Source: Bacteroidales bacterium M3 (GTDB taxonomy: Bacteria; Bacteroidota; Bacteroidia; Bacteroidales; Muribaculaceae). Taken from it: 64,000 nt of DNA. Where the stretch lies: NCBI GenBank assembly GCA_001689445.1, contig LUJN01000003.1:1-64000 (forward strand), in the 5' to 3' direction. Shown piece by piece: positions 52,448-60,873 of the stretch. Made by a program: the position numbers and the translations under genes. Positions within the stretch are counted from its first letter, which is position 1. Every line of letters begins with the position of its first letter. A model generated the notes under the pieces. That model saw only the letters and a program-made list of their open reading frames with translations, made no database searches and was not told the origin of the DNA.

Positions 52448-52536
52448 TGGCGGAGAGACAGGGATTCGAACCCTGGGTACCCAAAGGGTACAACGGTTTT
52501 CGAGACCGCCCCGATCGACCACTCCGGCATCTCTCC
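52448..52536 (-). tRNA. tRNA-Ser (CGA)
   Basis: On the minus strand, the acceptor stem GGAGAGA pairs with TCTCTCC, followed by discriminator G and an encoded CCA (52448-52450). The D arm is CCGGAGTGGTCGATCGG. The anticodon loop CTCGAAA sits on a CGGT/ACCG stem, giving CGA (reads UCG). A long variable arm (GTACCC/GGGTAC) and the T arm CAGGGTTCGAATCCCTG confirm a class II serine tRNA. Confidence 0.97.
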
Positions 52537-52562
52537 AATGGATTGGTCGCTCAATCGGAGGG

Positions 52563-52593
52563 CAAAGTTACTGTTTTTTTTGCACCCGACAAA
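52563..52593 (-). promoter_or_regulatory. Promoter of tRNA-Ser
   Basis: On the minus strand, TTTG (52590-52593), 19 bases, TAACTTTG (52563-52570): an exact consensus match, 26 bases before the mature 5' end. Confidence 0.85.
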
Positions 52594-52657
52594 TTTTTCC
52601 GCCCAAAACTGCACAAATTTTTCCGGCACAGCCCAAAAACAACCCGATATTGCCACA

Positions 52658-52739
52658 GTAGGGTCGCGACCTGTCGCGACCGCATGGATGGGATATTGAC
52701 AACCCTCCTATTCGCGGTCGCGGCAGGCCGCGACCCTAC
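52658..52739. repeat. REPIN-like inverted pair of palindromic repeats
   Basis: Two palindromes with GTAGGGTCGCGACC and GGCCGCGACCCTAC ends lie in opposite orientation 82 bases end to end, with a 31-base spacer. The arms pair with each other as well as on themselves. Same family as 33644-33671. Confidence 0.85.
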
Positions 52740-52795
52740 TCCAGTCCAATAATCCCGGGGATGTTTGGGAACTTCGTAAATTGCCGCCCAAAGTA

Positions 52796-52822
52796 TAGGG
52801 ACGCTGCAGGCAGCGTCCCTAC
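52796..52822. repeat. REP-like palindrome, complete copy
   Basis: TAGGGACGCTGC pairs with GCAGCGTCCCTA around an AG centre. It lies beyond the 3' end of trpA. A second small hairpin, CAAGCC/GGCTTG, is at 52827-52842. The two together may terminate the trp operon. Confidence 0.8.
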
Positions 52823-52869
52823 TTTTCAAGCCAATCGGCTTGTCTTGCCCTCCGGTGGACACAGTATCA

Positions 52870-53655
52870 TCACCCCCGGCCGATGGTGGCGAGGAGGTCG
52901 GCGACGGCCTCGCGGGGGGAAGGGTTGCGTTCAAGGCACTTGATGAAGAGGGAGCCGATGATGCCGCCGGCCGAATGTCGGCACACGGCCTTGTAGGTCG
53001 CGGGGTTGGAGATGCCGAAGCCTATGAGACGCTCGTGCCGAAGGGGCAGGGAGGCGATGCGGGCAAAATAGTCCTGCTGCGTGTCGCTGAAGCTGTCCTT
53101 TGTGCCGGTGGTCGATGCGGTGGATACCATGTAGATAAATCCCGAGCAATGCTCGTCGATGAGGCGTATGCGCTCTTCGGAGGTCTCAGGGGTGATGAGC
53201 ATGATGATGGGGAGGTCGTAGCGGTCACACAACCCCTTGTAGTCGCGCAGGTAGTCGGCAAACGGCAGATCGGGGATTATCAGCGCGTCGATGCCCACCT
53301 CCTTGCAGCGGCGGAACAACGGCTCGATGCCATACTGCATCATCGGGTTGAGGTAGCCCATCAGCACCAACGGCACATCTCCCGCCGACTCGCGGGCTGC
53401 CGCCACCTGGTCGAGCAGCAACGACAGGGTCATGCCGTTGCGCAACGCCACGGTGCTACTCTGCTGTATGACAGGCCCGTCGGCCATCGGGTCGGAGAAC
53501 GGCACGCCGACCTCTATCATGTCCACACCCTGCGCGGCTAGCTGGGCTATAATCTCGCCCGTGGAGTCGAGCGTGGGGAATCCGGCAGTGAAATATACCG
53601 AGAGGAGATTTTTATTTTTTCTTCCAAAAAGGGATTGTAAGCGATTCATCTTCAT
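52870..53655 (-). CDS. trpA: Tryptophan synthase alpha chain
   Basis: Cleaves indole-3-glycerol phosphate to indole, which passes to TrpB. The 261-residue TIM-barrel has LLSVYFTAGFPTLDST, the catalytic Glu in MIEVGVPFSDPMADGP, and the Asp in ALIIPDLPF. Last gene of the operon. Its start lies inside the end of trpF (44-base overlap; an internal Met at 53649 gives a slightly shorter product). Confidence 0.96.
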   Translation of the reverse strand: MKMNRLQSLFGRKNKNLLSVYFTAGFPTLDSTGEIIAQLAAQGVDMIEVGVPFSDPMADGPVIQQSSTVALRNGMTLSLLLDQVAAARESAGDVPLVLMGYLNPMMQYGIEPLFRRCKEVGIDALIIPDLPFADYLRDYKGLCDRYDLPIIMLITPETSEERIRLIDEHCSGFIYMVSTASTTGTKDSFSDTQQDYFARIASLPLRHERLIGFGISNPATYKAVCRHSAGGIIGSLFIKCLERNPSPREAVADLLATIGRG

Positions 53656-54310
53656 TGAATTTACGTAGTGATACGATAAAATTTGCGAGTTTATTTATAT
53701 CCTTTACGCCCGGCGACACTTCAAAGCGGCTATTGAGGTCGATGCCGGCCATCTTGGGGCGCATGGCGTCGACTATGGCGTCGGTGTCGTCAGGCCCGAT
53801 GCCACCGCTGAGCAGATAGGGGGTCGCGAAGGGGTAGCTGTCGAGCAGCGACCATCGAAATTTGCGCCCCGACCCTCCCCGCCGGGAACTCTTTGTGTCA
53901 AACAGGTAGAGGTCGGCCACGCCCTCGTAAGGCTCTATATCCTGCCATCGGGTGTCGTCACTGATACCGAAAGCCTTGAACACCGTGTAGCCAGCGTCGC
54001 GCAGCCGGCGGCAGAAGTCGGGCGTCTCATCGCCATGGAGCTGCACAATCCTGATGTCGTAACGGTCGCAGGCCTCGACTATCTTATTAAACGTCTCGTT
54101 GACAAACACCCCCACGGGGTGCACAAACTCCGGCAGCGCGGCGATGACAGCGGGGTCGAGACGCCCCGCATACCGTGGGGAACGAGAGTAGAATATAAAC
54201 CCCATCAGCATCGGGGTGAGCGTCGCCACGTCAGCGATATTGCCGGCATCGCGCATCCCGCACACCTTTATTATGCGGTCGCTATGTCGCTGTGCGTTAA
54301 ATTGTTCCAT
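53612..54310 (-). CDS. trpF: Phosphoribosylanthranilate isomerase
   Basis: Third step of tryptophan synthesis. Motifs in the 232-residue TIM-barrel: IIKVCGMRDAGNI with the catalytic Cys, RIVQLHGDETPDFC, and PYLLSGGIGPDD. It overlaps trpC by 14 bases and trpA by 44 bases. The C-terminus is longer than usual, ending in the overlap. Confidence 0.95.
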   Translation of the reverse strand: MEQFNAQRHSDRIIKVCGMRDAGNIADVATLTPMLMGFIFYSRSPRYAGRLDPAVIAALPEFVHPVGVFVNETFNKIVEACDRYDIRIVQLHGDETPDFCRRLRDAGYTVFKAFGISDDTRWQDIEPYEGVADLYLFDTKSSRRGGSGRKFRWSLLDSYPFATPYLLSGGIGPDDTDAIVDAMRPKMAGIDLNSRFEVSPGVKDINKLANFIVSLRKFNEDESLTIPFWKKK

Positions 54311-55085
54311 TGATAAAATCTTTAAGCGTTTCGCCGGGGTCGGCGGTCTTCATAAATGTCTCGCCGATGAGGAATCCACGGTAGCCCAGTGCCCGCAGTT
54401 TCCTAACATCATCCATCGTGCGCAACCCGCTCTCGGCGACCTTGACCGTCGTTGCGGGGAGCAGACGCGCCATCTCGGCCGATATGGTGGTGTCGGTGAC
54501 AAATGTCGACAGGTTACGATTGTTAACCCCGACCATATCTGTTTCCGCGACAAACTTCTCCAGCTCATCCATAGCGTGCAGTTCGAGCAGCGTCTCAAGC
54601 CCGAGGCGGTGAGCCTCGGCCGTGAAGCGGGCAATCTCCTCGCGTGTAAGAGCGGAGGCTATCAGCAATATAGCATCCGCGCCATAGACACGTGCCTGGT
54701 GTATCTGATACTCATCGACAATAAAGTCCTTGCGCAGCAGCGGCAGCGCGACCGTGGCGCGGGCGACCGCGAGGTCGCTCAACGCGCCGCCGAAGAACGG
54801 GGTGTCGGTGAGCACGGAGCACGCCGACGCACCTCCCCGCTCATATCCGCCGACCACCTTGGCAACATCGGCCACGGGATGAATCTCCCCCTTGGAGGGG
54901 GAACGCCGCTTGCACTCGGCTATAATTCCCGTGGGACTTGCCGACAGTGTCCGGCTCATCGACACGGGCTGGCGGTCGACGGCCTCGGCCATCCACCGCA
55001 TGACTGCGGGAGCAACGAGTGCCTTCGTAGCCTCAACCTCGCGCCGCTTGTTGGCAATAATATGGTCCAATACATTGTTCATCAT
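54297..55085 (-). CDS. trpC: Indole-3-glycerol phosphate synthase
   Basis: Fourth step of tryptophan synthesis. The 262-residue enzyme has IIAECKRRSPSKGEIH, the catalytic Lys in PLLRKDFIVDEYQIHQARVYGADAILLI, VGVNNRNL, and KVAESGLRT. It is separate from TrpF, unlike the fusion in Escherichia coli. It begins 7 bases after trpD. Confidence 0.96.
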   Translation of the reverse strand: MMNNVLDHIIANKRREVEATKALVAPAVMRWMAEAVDRQPVSMSRTLSASPTGIIAECKRRSPSKGEIHPVADVAKVVGGYERGGASACSVLTDTPFFGGALSDLAVARATVALPLLRKDFIVDEYQIHQARVYGADAILLIASALTREEIARFTAEAHRLGLETLLELHAMDELEKFVAETDMVGVNNRNLSTFVTDTTISAEMARLLPATTVKVAESGLRTMDDVRKLRALGYRGFLIGETFMKTADPGETLKDFINGTI

Positions 55086-55092
55086 GTCGGTG

Positions 55093-56094
55093 TCAGCTAT
55101 TTAGTTTCACAAATTTTTCAAACGACGACAATGCCCTGCCCGAGGAGATGGACTCCTCAGCCTCGCGGCGCGCCTCGTCAATCGACAGGGAGGGGTCGAG
55201 TGTGCGGATGGCAAACGCCGAGTTGGCTACGACACAGTTTTTCTGCGCCGGGGTGGCGCGATCGTTAAGCACATCGTCAAATATCCGCGCCGCATCCTCG
55301 ACAGTATCGCCTCCCGAGAGAGCCTCCTGCGTGGCTCGCTCCCATCCGAGCTGTTCGGGGGTATAGAGACGCTCCCCCTCGGCCGACGCCACCTTGAACG
55401 GCGACGTGAGCGAAATCTCGTCGTAGCCGTCGAGGGAGTGCACGATGGTGCAGTTGACACCCTCATTCTGGGCTATATAATTGTAAAGGCGCATCAGCTT
55501 GAGGTTATAGACCCCGAGGAGCTGATAGCGCGGCATCATGGGGTTGACAAGCGGCCCGAGCATGTTGAAAAATGTCCTCACGCCAAGAGCCTTGCGCACC
55601 GGGCCTACGCTCTTTAGCGCAGGGCTGAAGAACGGGGCGTGGAGATAGCACACGCCGCTGTCGTCGAGCGACCGCTGCAGCCGCTCCATGTCGGAGGTGA
55701 AGTGCACGCCATGCTGCTCCAGCACGTTTGACGCGCCCGAGATGGAGCTGGCGCCATAGTTGCCGTGCTTCACGACCTTGCGCCCCGTGCCCGCCACCAC
55801 AAAGCATGAGGCGGTGGAGATGTTGAACGTGTTCTTGCCGTCACCGCCCGTGCCCACGATGTCTATCGCCTTTACGTCGCCAAAATCGACCGGCAGACGC
55901 CGCTCCAATATCGCGTCACGGAATCCCGTAAGCTCGTCGGTGGTGATGGAGCGCATCAGGAACACCGTCATGAATGCCGACAGCTGGCTGTCGTTGTACA
56001 TGCCGTCGGCTATGTTGAGCAGCACGTCGCGGGCCTCAGCTCTGGTCAGGTTGCGGTGCTCAAACATTTTATACAGTAGATTTTTCATCTTCAA
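55093..56094 (-). CDS. trpD: Anthranilate phosphoribosyltransferase
   Basis: Second step: transfers phosphoribosyl to anthranilate. The glycine-rich signature DIVGTGGDGKNTFNISTASCFVVAG and KHGNYGASSISGASNVLEQHG (PRPP and Mg sites) are clear. The length, 333, is normal. It is not fused to TrpG, which lies immediately upstream. An internal Met at 56088 is an alternative start. Confidence 0.96.
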   Translation of the reverse strand: MKMKNLLYKMFEHRNLTRAEARDVLLNIADGMYNDSQLSAFMTVFLMRSITTDELTGFRDAILERRLPVDFGDVKAIDIVGTGGDGKNTFNISTASCFVVAGTGRKVVKHGNYGASSISGASNVLEQHGVHFTSDMERLQRSLDDSGVCYLHAPFFSPALKSVGPVRKALGVRTFFNMLGPLVNPMMPRYQLLGVYNLKLMRLYNYIAQNEGVNCTIVHSLDGYDEISLTSPFKVASAEGERLYTPEQLGWERATQEALSGGDTVEDAARIFDDVLNDRATPAQKNCVVANSAFAIRTLDPSLSIDEARREAEESISSGRALSSFEKFVKLNS

Positions 56095-56121
56095 TCGCTT
56101 TATAGGGTTTTCATATCCTTT

Positions 56122-56688
56122 TTAATGTTTCAGCCAATTGTCAATCATCTTCAGCCCGTCGGGGGTGAGGATTGACTCGGGGTGGAACTGAACGCCGCGC
56201 ACATCGTAGCGGCGGTGGCGCAAAGCCATGATGCGCCCCTCGTCATCAACGGCGGTAATCTCCAGCTCATCCTCGGGAAATCTCTCGCGGTCTACTACCC
56301 ACGAATGATAGCGGCCTACAGGTATCGTGGCGGGAAGCCCGTCAAACAGGTAGTCGTCGACGATGACACGCACAGGCGTCTGTATGCCATGATATACCTT
56401 GGGGAGATTGAGCAGACGAGCCCCGAAACGCTCGCCGATGGCCTGCTCGCCGAGACATATGCCAAGTATCGGCTTGCTGTCGGCGTATGTCGCGAGAAGG
56501 TCGGGCAGCAGTCCGCTCTCCGACGGGATGCCGGGTCCGGGCGAAAGAATTATCTTGTCGTACTTGGCGATTTCGTCAAGCGTGATGCGGTCGTTGCGCA
56601 CGACATCCGGCTCATATCCGAGCTGCCGCACAGCGTGGACGATATTGTAGGTGAATGAGTCGTAGTTGTCAAATATGAGAAGTTTCAT
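56122..56688 (-). CDS. trpG: Anthranilate synthase component II (glutamine amidotransferase)
   Basis: Supplies ammonia from glutamine to TrpE. I chose the start at 56688 (MKLLIFDNYDSFTYN), the conserved family N-terminus. The class I amidotransferase triad is visible: Cys in GICLGEQAIGE, and His and Glu in VQFHPESILT. The position after the Cys is GEQ, where many homologues have GHQ. 188 residues. Confidence 0.95.
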   Translation of the reverse strand: MKLLIFDNYDSFTYNIVHAVRQLGYEPDVVRNDRITLDEIAKYDKIILSPGPGIPSESGLLPDLLATYADSKPILGICLGEQAIGERFGARLLNLPKVYHGIQTPVRVIVDDYLFDGLPATIPVGRYHSWVVDRERFPEDELEITAVDDEGRIMALRHRRYDVRGVQFHPESILTPDGLKMIDNWLKH

Positions 56689-56721
56689 CGTCGTTATCTT
56701 ATTAATGGTTGGCACATCATG

Positions 56722-58125
56722 TTATCTTCCGAAACCCTCGGCATATTTCACGGCCTTAGTCAGCGCGCCGAGCTTGTTGTTGGTCTCCTGTAGCTCCTTC
56801 TCCGGGTCTGAATGAGCCACAATGCCCGCCCCTGCCTGCGAATAGAGACGATTGCCGTAGCTGAGGAAACTGCGTATGGTGATGGCCTGGTTGAGGTCGC
56901 CGCCAAACCCAATGTAACCGATACAGCCGCCGTATATCATGCGATTGTGAGGCTCAATCTCGTCAATGAGCTGCATGGCCCTCACCTTGGGTGCGCCGCT
57001 CAATGTCCCGGCGGGGAAGGTGTCGGCAAAGAGCCTGAAGATATTGGCGTCGGCAGGCAACTCCGCGCTCACACGCGACACCATATGGATGACATGACTG
57101 TAAAACTGTATCTGGCGCAGGAACTCGATGCTCACCTCGCCGCCACCACGGCTCAAGTCGTTGCGGGCGAGATCGACAAGCATTATATGCTCGGCGTTCT
57201 CCTTCTCGTCCTCCAGCAGTGCCTTGGCAAGCTCATGGTCGCGCGCGTCGTCACCGGTGCGCTTGAACGTCCCGGCTATCGGGTCGATGTAAGCCTTCCC
57301 GTCCTTGACGCGCAGGTGAGTCTCGGGGGAGGAGCCGAAGACCTTGAACGCCCCGAAGTCGAAGTAGAACAGGTAAGGGGACGGGTTGACGCAACGCAGG
57401 GCACGGTAGACGTTGAACTCGTCGCCGGTAAATCCCTGCGAGAACCGCCGCGAGAGCACTATTTGGAACACGTCGCCGCGCAGCGCGTGGCGCACACCCT
57501 CGCGCACCATCCCACGATATTGCTCGTCGGAGATTGGCGAGACGGCCTCACCCTGCACGCGAAAGGGGTATTGGGGCATGTTGTGGTTATGTATTATCCC
57601 CACGATATCCTCGGCGCGCGAGGTGTCGCCATCGGGTATATTCTCGATGATTGTCATCTGGTTTTTGTAGTGGTTTACCTCGATGACAAAGCGATAGAGG
57701 ATATAGAGCATGTCGGGGATACCGGCAAAGCACTCCTCCTTGGACTGGATGGTGACATTCTCGAAGTAGCGCACGGCGTCATAAGCCGTGTAGCCGAACA
57801 GGCCGTTGCTCACGCTGCGGTCACCCGTGATGGCGTAGCTGTTGATGTAGCACCTCAGCCGCTCCACCACATTCACATCCGCGTCGATGGGAGTGGTGAG
57901 GACAGTGCCGTCAGGATAGGTCTCGGTTATCGTCCCGTCCTCGACTCTGAACGAGGCTATCGGCTCGACGCCGATATAGGAGACGCTGTTCTGGGTCGTG
58001 TGGTAGTCGGAGCTTTCAAGCAGCGCGCTACGGGTATAGAGGTCGCGGATTTTGAGATATATCCCCACCGGTGTCTCAAGGTCGGCGGGAATAGTGAGCG
58101 TTGTCGTATGCAGATGGTATCTCAT
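56722..58125 (-). CDS. trpE: Anthranilate synthase component I
   Basis: Converts chorismate to anthranilate, the committed step. The 467-residue protein carries the Trp feedback motif LLES (in RSALLESSDYHTTQ) and the chorismate-binding landmarks DPIAGTFKRTGDDARDHELAKALLEDEKENAEHIMLVDLARNDL and GAPKVRAMQLIDEIEPHNRMIYGGCIGY. Enzyme level is therefore probably controlled by end-product inhibition as well as by the upstream attenuator. Confidence 0.96.
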   Translation of the reverse strand: MRYHLHTTTLTIPADLETPVGIYLKIRDLYTRSALLESSDYHTTQNSVSYIGVEPIASFRVEDGTITETYPDGTVLTTPIDADVNVVERLRCYINSYAITGDRSVSNGLFGYTAYDAVRYFENVTIQSKEECFAGIPDMLYILYRFVIEVNHYKNQMTIIENIPDGDTSRAEDIVGIIHNHNMPQYPFRVQGEAVSPISDEQYRGMVREGVRHALRGDVFQIVLSRRFSQGFTGDEFNVYRALRCVNPSPYLFYFDFGAFKVFGSSPETHLRVKDGKAYIDPIAGTFKRTGDDARDHELAKALLEDEKENAEHIMLVDLARNDLSRGGGEVSIEFLRQIQFYSHVIHMVSRVSAELPADANIFRLFADTFPAGTLSGAPKVRAMQLIDEIEPHNRMIYGGCIGYIGFGGDLNQAITIRSFLSYGNRLYSQAGAGIVAHSDPEKELQETNNKLGALTKAVKYAEGFGR

Positions 58126-58148
58126 GTCAATATTGGTTGTATAGGTTG

Positions 58149-59354
58149 CTAAAGTGTGATTTTGTCCCGATAGGCGAGATAGGTCGCCATATCCTTGTCG
58201 CCGCGTCCCGACAGGTTGACCACCACTATGTCATCGGGGTCAAACTGCTTGCGGTCGAGCACCCCGAGGGCGTGGGCGCTTTCAAGGGCTGGTATGATAC
58301 CCTCCAGGGCGGTCAGGCGGTAGGCCGCTCTCAACGCCTCGTCATCATTGATGGCTATCACCTCACTGCGGCCTGTAGAGGCGAGATGGGCGTGGAGCGG
58401 GCCGATGCCGGGATAGTCGAGACCGGCAGAGATGGAGTAAGGCTCGGTTATCTGCCCGTCGGGGGTCTGCATCACCAGGGTGCGCGCACCGTGTATGATA
58501 CCCTCGCGCCCGAGCTTTATCGTGGCCGCGCTCATGTCGGTGTCCACCCCCTTGCCGCCGGCCTCTGCGGCAATGAGCTTCACCTCAGGGGTGTTGATGA
58601 AGTGGTAGAACGCCCCGGCGGCGTTGCTGCCACCACCGACACACGCTATCACGTAGTCGGGATTCTCGCGCCCGGTCTGCTCCTTGAGCTGGCTCTTTAT
58701 CTCCTCGGATATTACGCTCTGGAACTTGGCTACCATCGACGGGTAAGGATGCGGGCCGACTGTGGAGCCGATGACATAGAACGTGTCGACCGGGTTGCAG
58801 CACCAGTCGCGTATCGCCTCGTTGGTGGCATCCTTGAGGGTCTTGTTGCCGCTCGTCACGGGGACGACCGTCGCGCCGAGCATCTTCATGCGCTCCACGT
58901 TGGGCTGCTGTCGGGCGACATCGGTCGCGCCCATGTAGACGACACACTGCAGCCCCATCAGGGCGCACACTGTCGCCGTGGCTACGCCATGCTGACCCGC
59001 GCCGGTCTCGGCGATGATGCGGGTCTTGCCCATGCGCTTGGCGAGCAGCACCGACCCGATGGCGTTGTTGATCTTGTGTGCCCCGGTGTGGTTGAGATCC
59101 TCGCGCTTGAGGTAGATATTGGTGCCGTAGTGTGCGCTCAGGCGATCGGCCCGGTAGAGTGCCGAGGGACGCCCGACGTAGTCCTTGAGCAGGCGGTCAA
59201 ATTCGGCCTTGAACTGCGGATCGCTCTCGGCCTCGGCATATGCCTTGCGCAGGTTCTCCACGTTGCGGTAAAGTATCTCGGGGATATACGCGCCGCCAAA
59301 GCGTCCGTAAAATCCCTCATCGTCGACAAACATGTCATTGATTTTCTCGCTCAT
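58149..59354 (-). CDS. trpB: Tryptophan synthase beta chain
   Basis: PLP enzyme joining indole and serine. The 401-residue protein has the PLP Lys in NHTGAHKINNAIGS, the phosphate loop CVGGGSNAAGAFYHF, and ETGAGQHGVATAT. Having trpB first and trpA last is unlike Escherichia coli (trpEDCBA) and splits the alpha and beta genes to opposite ends of the operon. Confidence 0.97.
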   Translation of the reverse strand: MSEKINDMFVDDEGFYGRFGGAYIPEILYRNVENLRKAYAEAESDPQFKAEFDRLLKDYVGRPSALYRADRLSAHYGTNIYLKREDLNHTGAHKINNAIGSVLLAKRMGKTRIIAETGAGQHGVATATVCALMGLQCVVYMGATDVARQQPNVERMKMLGATVVPVTSGNKTLKDATNEAIRDWCCNPVDTFYVIGSTVGPHPYPSMVAKFQSVISEEIKSQLKEQTGRENPDYVIACVGGGSNAAGAFYHFINTPEVKLIAAEAGGKGVDTDMSAATIKLGREGIIHGARTLVMQTPDGQITEPYSISAGLDYPGIGPLHAHLASTGRSEVIAINDDEALRAAYRLTALEGIIPALESAHALGVLDRKQFDPDDIVVVNLSGRGDKDMATYLAYRDKITL

Positions 59355-59389
59355 TGTCGTGATATGTATAATTATTATTTTTGTTATCC

Positions 59390-59430
59390 ATCCATAAAGA
59401 GACAGGCCATCGATATTTTTCGATGGCCTG
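59390..59430 (-). terminator. trp attenuator terminator
   Basis: On the minus strand CAGGCCATCG pairs with CGATGGCCTG (59403-59430), followed by TCTCTTT. The 5' arm GCCATCGA is also complementary to TCGATGGC inside the leader ORF (59489-59496), so two structures exclude each other. Confidence 0.8.
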
Positions 59431-59483
59431 CCCTATTTTATAAATCTTAAAGTTATGCCCGGTTGAAACGATAAAACACAACA

Positions 59484-59549
59484 TCAACGCCATCGAAGTA
59501 TCACCTCGCGACGCCACCAATTATTTGCATTATTGAATAAATATGCCAT
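59484..59549 (-). CDS. trpL: trp operon leader peptide
   Basis: A 21-residue ORF (MAYLFNNANNWWRREVILRW plus R) with three Trp codons, two of them adjacent at 11-12. It lies about 13 bases after the expected transcript start and before a terminator hairpin. A ribosome stalled at the Trp pair would leave the downstream TCGATGGC free to block the terminator. A ribosome that reaches the stop would cover it. This is the standard layout of a Trp attenuator. Confidence 0.85.
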   Translation of the reverse strand: MAYLFNNANNWWRREVILRWR

Positions 59550-59568
59550 TTTGTTGAGTTTTATGCTG

Positions 59569-59599
59569 CAAATATACTGCTTTTCTAACTAAAAACAAA
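59569..59599 (-). promoter_or_regulatory. trp operon promoter
   Basis: On the minus strand TTTG (59596-59599), 19 bases, TATATTTG (59569-59576): an exact Bacteroidetes consensus, 20 bases before the leader ORF. Confidence 0.85.
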
Positions 59600-59662
59600 T
59601 ATTTACACAAAAAAGTTACGTTTTATATCAAATCTAATGCATAAAATTAATATATGGAGACA

Positions 59663-60268
59663 TTATGCTGTTATCAATTTCAGGTCGAAGAAGAAGATAC
59701 GACTTTTCAAAGCCTCATCAGCAGATATGCCAAATGCATCTTTCTCTCCCTGCTCTGTCTTGTATAGAGGCTTAAATCCGTTTTTCAGATAGTAATGTAG
59801 AGTTGATTCGGTGTTATAGGCATCGACGAGCATATAACGGCAAGCCGCTTTGTTGTTCTCATCGACAAACCAATATTTGAGGGCATCCATCAACTGCGAG
59901 CCTATACCCAGCCCTTTACCTTGAAAATTTATGTTGACACCAAGGCGGCCAATCAATACAGCCGGATAACTACGATGTCGCTTTTGCTGCGGTATCTTTC
60001 GTTGGAAAGCGTTTTTGGAGGGGTTGTCAAGCATATAGGTCTTGATGCCATCGTAAGACAATGTGGCAATCGCCACTATCTCTCGTTGATTTTCCTTGCT
60101 TATCCAACAATAAGTTTTGCCGAGCAATTCTCCCTCATAAAGAAACACATCATAGCTGAAAAAATCATCGAGGTCATCATCCCCACAAGAAAAGTGGTCA
60201 CAGTAATCTGCGACCTCCTTAGTATAAGGTATCATAAAGGTGTTTTCTACAAAAACAAATTCAGCCAT
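59663..60268 (-). CDS. GNAT acetyltransferase, probable toxin of a toxin-antitoxin pair (copy 2)
   Basis: A 201-residue GNAT protein related in layout to copy 1 at 42272. The acetyl-CoA loop is NFQGKGLGIGSQLMDALKYWF, followed by ACRYMLVDAYNTESTLHYYLKNGFKPLY. The line DHFSCGDDDLDDFFSYDVFLYEGELLGKTYCWI parallels PSFDCSDEDLNDFLLNEASLYRNALLSVTYVV of copy 1. AT-rich compared with the trp operon and lpxH around it. A 59-residue gene ends two bases upstream. Confidence 0.85.
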   Translation of the reverse strand: MAEFVFVENTFMIPYTKEVADYCDHFSCGDDDLDDFFSYDVFLYEGELLGKTYCWISKENQREIVAIATLSYDGIKTYMLDNPSKNAFQRKIPQQKRHRSYPAVLIGRLGVNINFQGKGLGIGSQLMDALKYWFVDENNKAACRYMLVDAYNTESTLHYYLKNGFKPLYKTEQGEKDAFGISADEALKSRIFFFDLKLITA

Positions 60269-60270
60269 TT

Positions 60271-60450
60271 TCAGTTTTCCGGGGGAGGAAATATGATATT
60301 ACTGGCACTCTCCAACATCGTGGAGAGCGTCTTACGCTGTGATTCCGAAAGTTTTGGCGTAGGCAATTTGCCATTGCGCTCCGCCTCTTCAGTGAAGATT
60401 CTTGCATCTTCACCCCAAAGTTCGGGGGATGTTTTAATTGTCATTGCCAT
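60271..60450 (-). CDS. 59-residue putative antitoxin of GNAT copy 2
   Basis: A short protein beginning MAMTIKTSPELWGEDARIFT and ending ESASNIIFPPPEN. It shares SPxL.GEDARxF.E...PKLS with the 50-residue protein of copy 1. The C-terminus differs, as would be expected if each tail binds its own toxin. No DNA-binding domain is obvious. The stop lies two bases before the GNAT start. Confidence 0.75.
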   Translation of the reverse strand: MAMTIKTSPELWGEDARIFTEEAERNGKLPTPKLSESQRKTLSTMLESASNIIFPPPEN

Positions 60451-60473
60451 GATTTTTCTATACTCCTTTATTG

Positions 60474-60500
60474 TTCAATTACAAATGTACAACAAATTTC
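60474..60500 (-). promoter_or_regulatory. Shared promoter/operator box of the GNAT module, copy 2
   Basis: Matches 42996-43022 at 25 of 27 positions. It contains TACATTTG on the minus strand as the -7 box. It lies 23 bases before the antitoxin start. Confidence 0.7.
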
Positions 60501-60572
60501 TCACATAATCGGCTTATCGTACTGAATCGCCGCCGATGTAAAGAAAATTTTGAACGCCCTAACCGGTAAAAT

Positions 60573-60605
60573 AAAAAAGGAGCTTTTTCGCAAAGCTCCT
60601 TTTTT
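60573..60605. terminator. Bidirectional hairpin terminator
   Basis: AAAAAAGGAGCTTT pairs with AAAGCTCCTTTTTT around TTCGC. A-run and T-run on the two sides make it work in both directions. It isolates the GNAT module from the lpxH side. Confidence 0.85.
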
Positions 60606-60873
60606 ATTGGGTTTCCAATAGGTACAATTTCTAAGGTAAAAAAGATTGTTTTAGGTTTGTGATACAAAGGTGACCCTTTTTGTGGTCATGACCAAATTAT
60701 TTCATATGTCCTATAACATATCTTTTTAACCAATGAGGCTCAATACACAATTTTCCACGCCACAATCCGTTGATTTTTCATTCAATACGACATTTTACAG
60801 TGGCGCTGGCTATGATAGTTAAAAATCGTTATAGCCACATGATAATCGCATTTTCAGTGGCAAAATGCGGGAT
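60606..60873. other. AT-rich intergenic region with several hairpins
   Basis: No ORF is seen. Inverted repeats: TGGCTAT/ATAGCCA at 60807-60837 and CGCATTTT/AAAATGCG at 60847-60869. A motif CATTTT(A)CAGTGGC occurs at 60791-60804 and again at 60849-60861. The last hairpin lies beyond the 3' end of lpxH and could act in its transcript end. Confidence 0.5.

Noticed and set aside
56812..58152. A 446-codon plus-strand frame opposite trpE
   Set aside because: Antisense shadow of TrpE; no recognisable motif.
58101..59450. A 449-codon plus-strand frame opposite trpB
   Set aside because: Antisense shadow of TrpB with no signal or domain.
59335..59520. A 61-codon frame in the trp leader region
   Set aside because: It runs through the terminator hairpin and overlaps the trpB start. 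The 21-codon frame with tandem Trp codons at 59484-59549 explains the region better.
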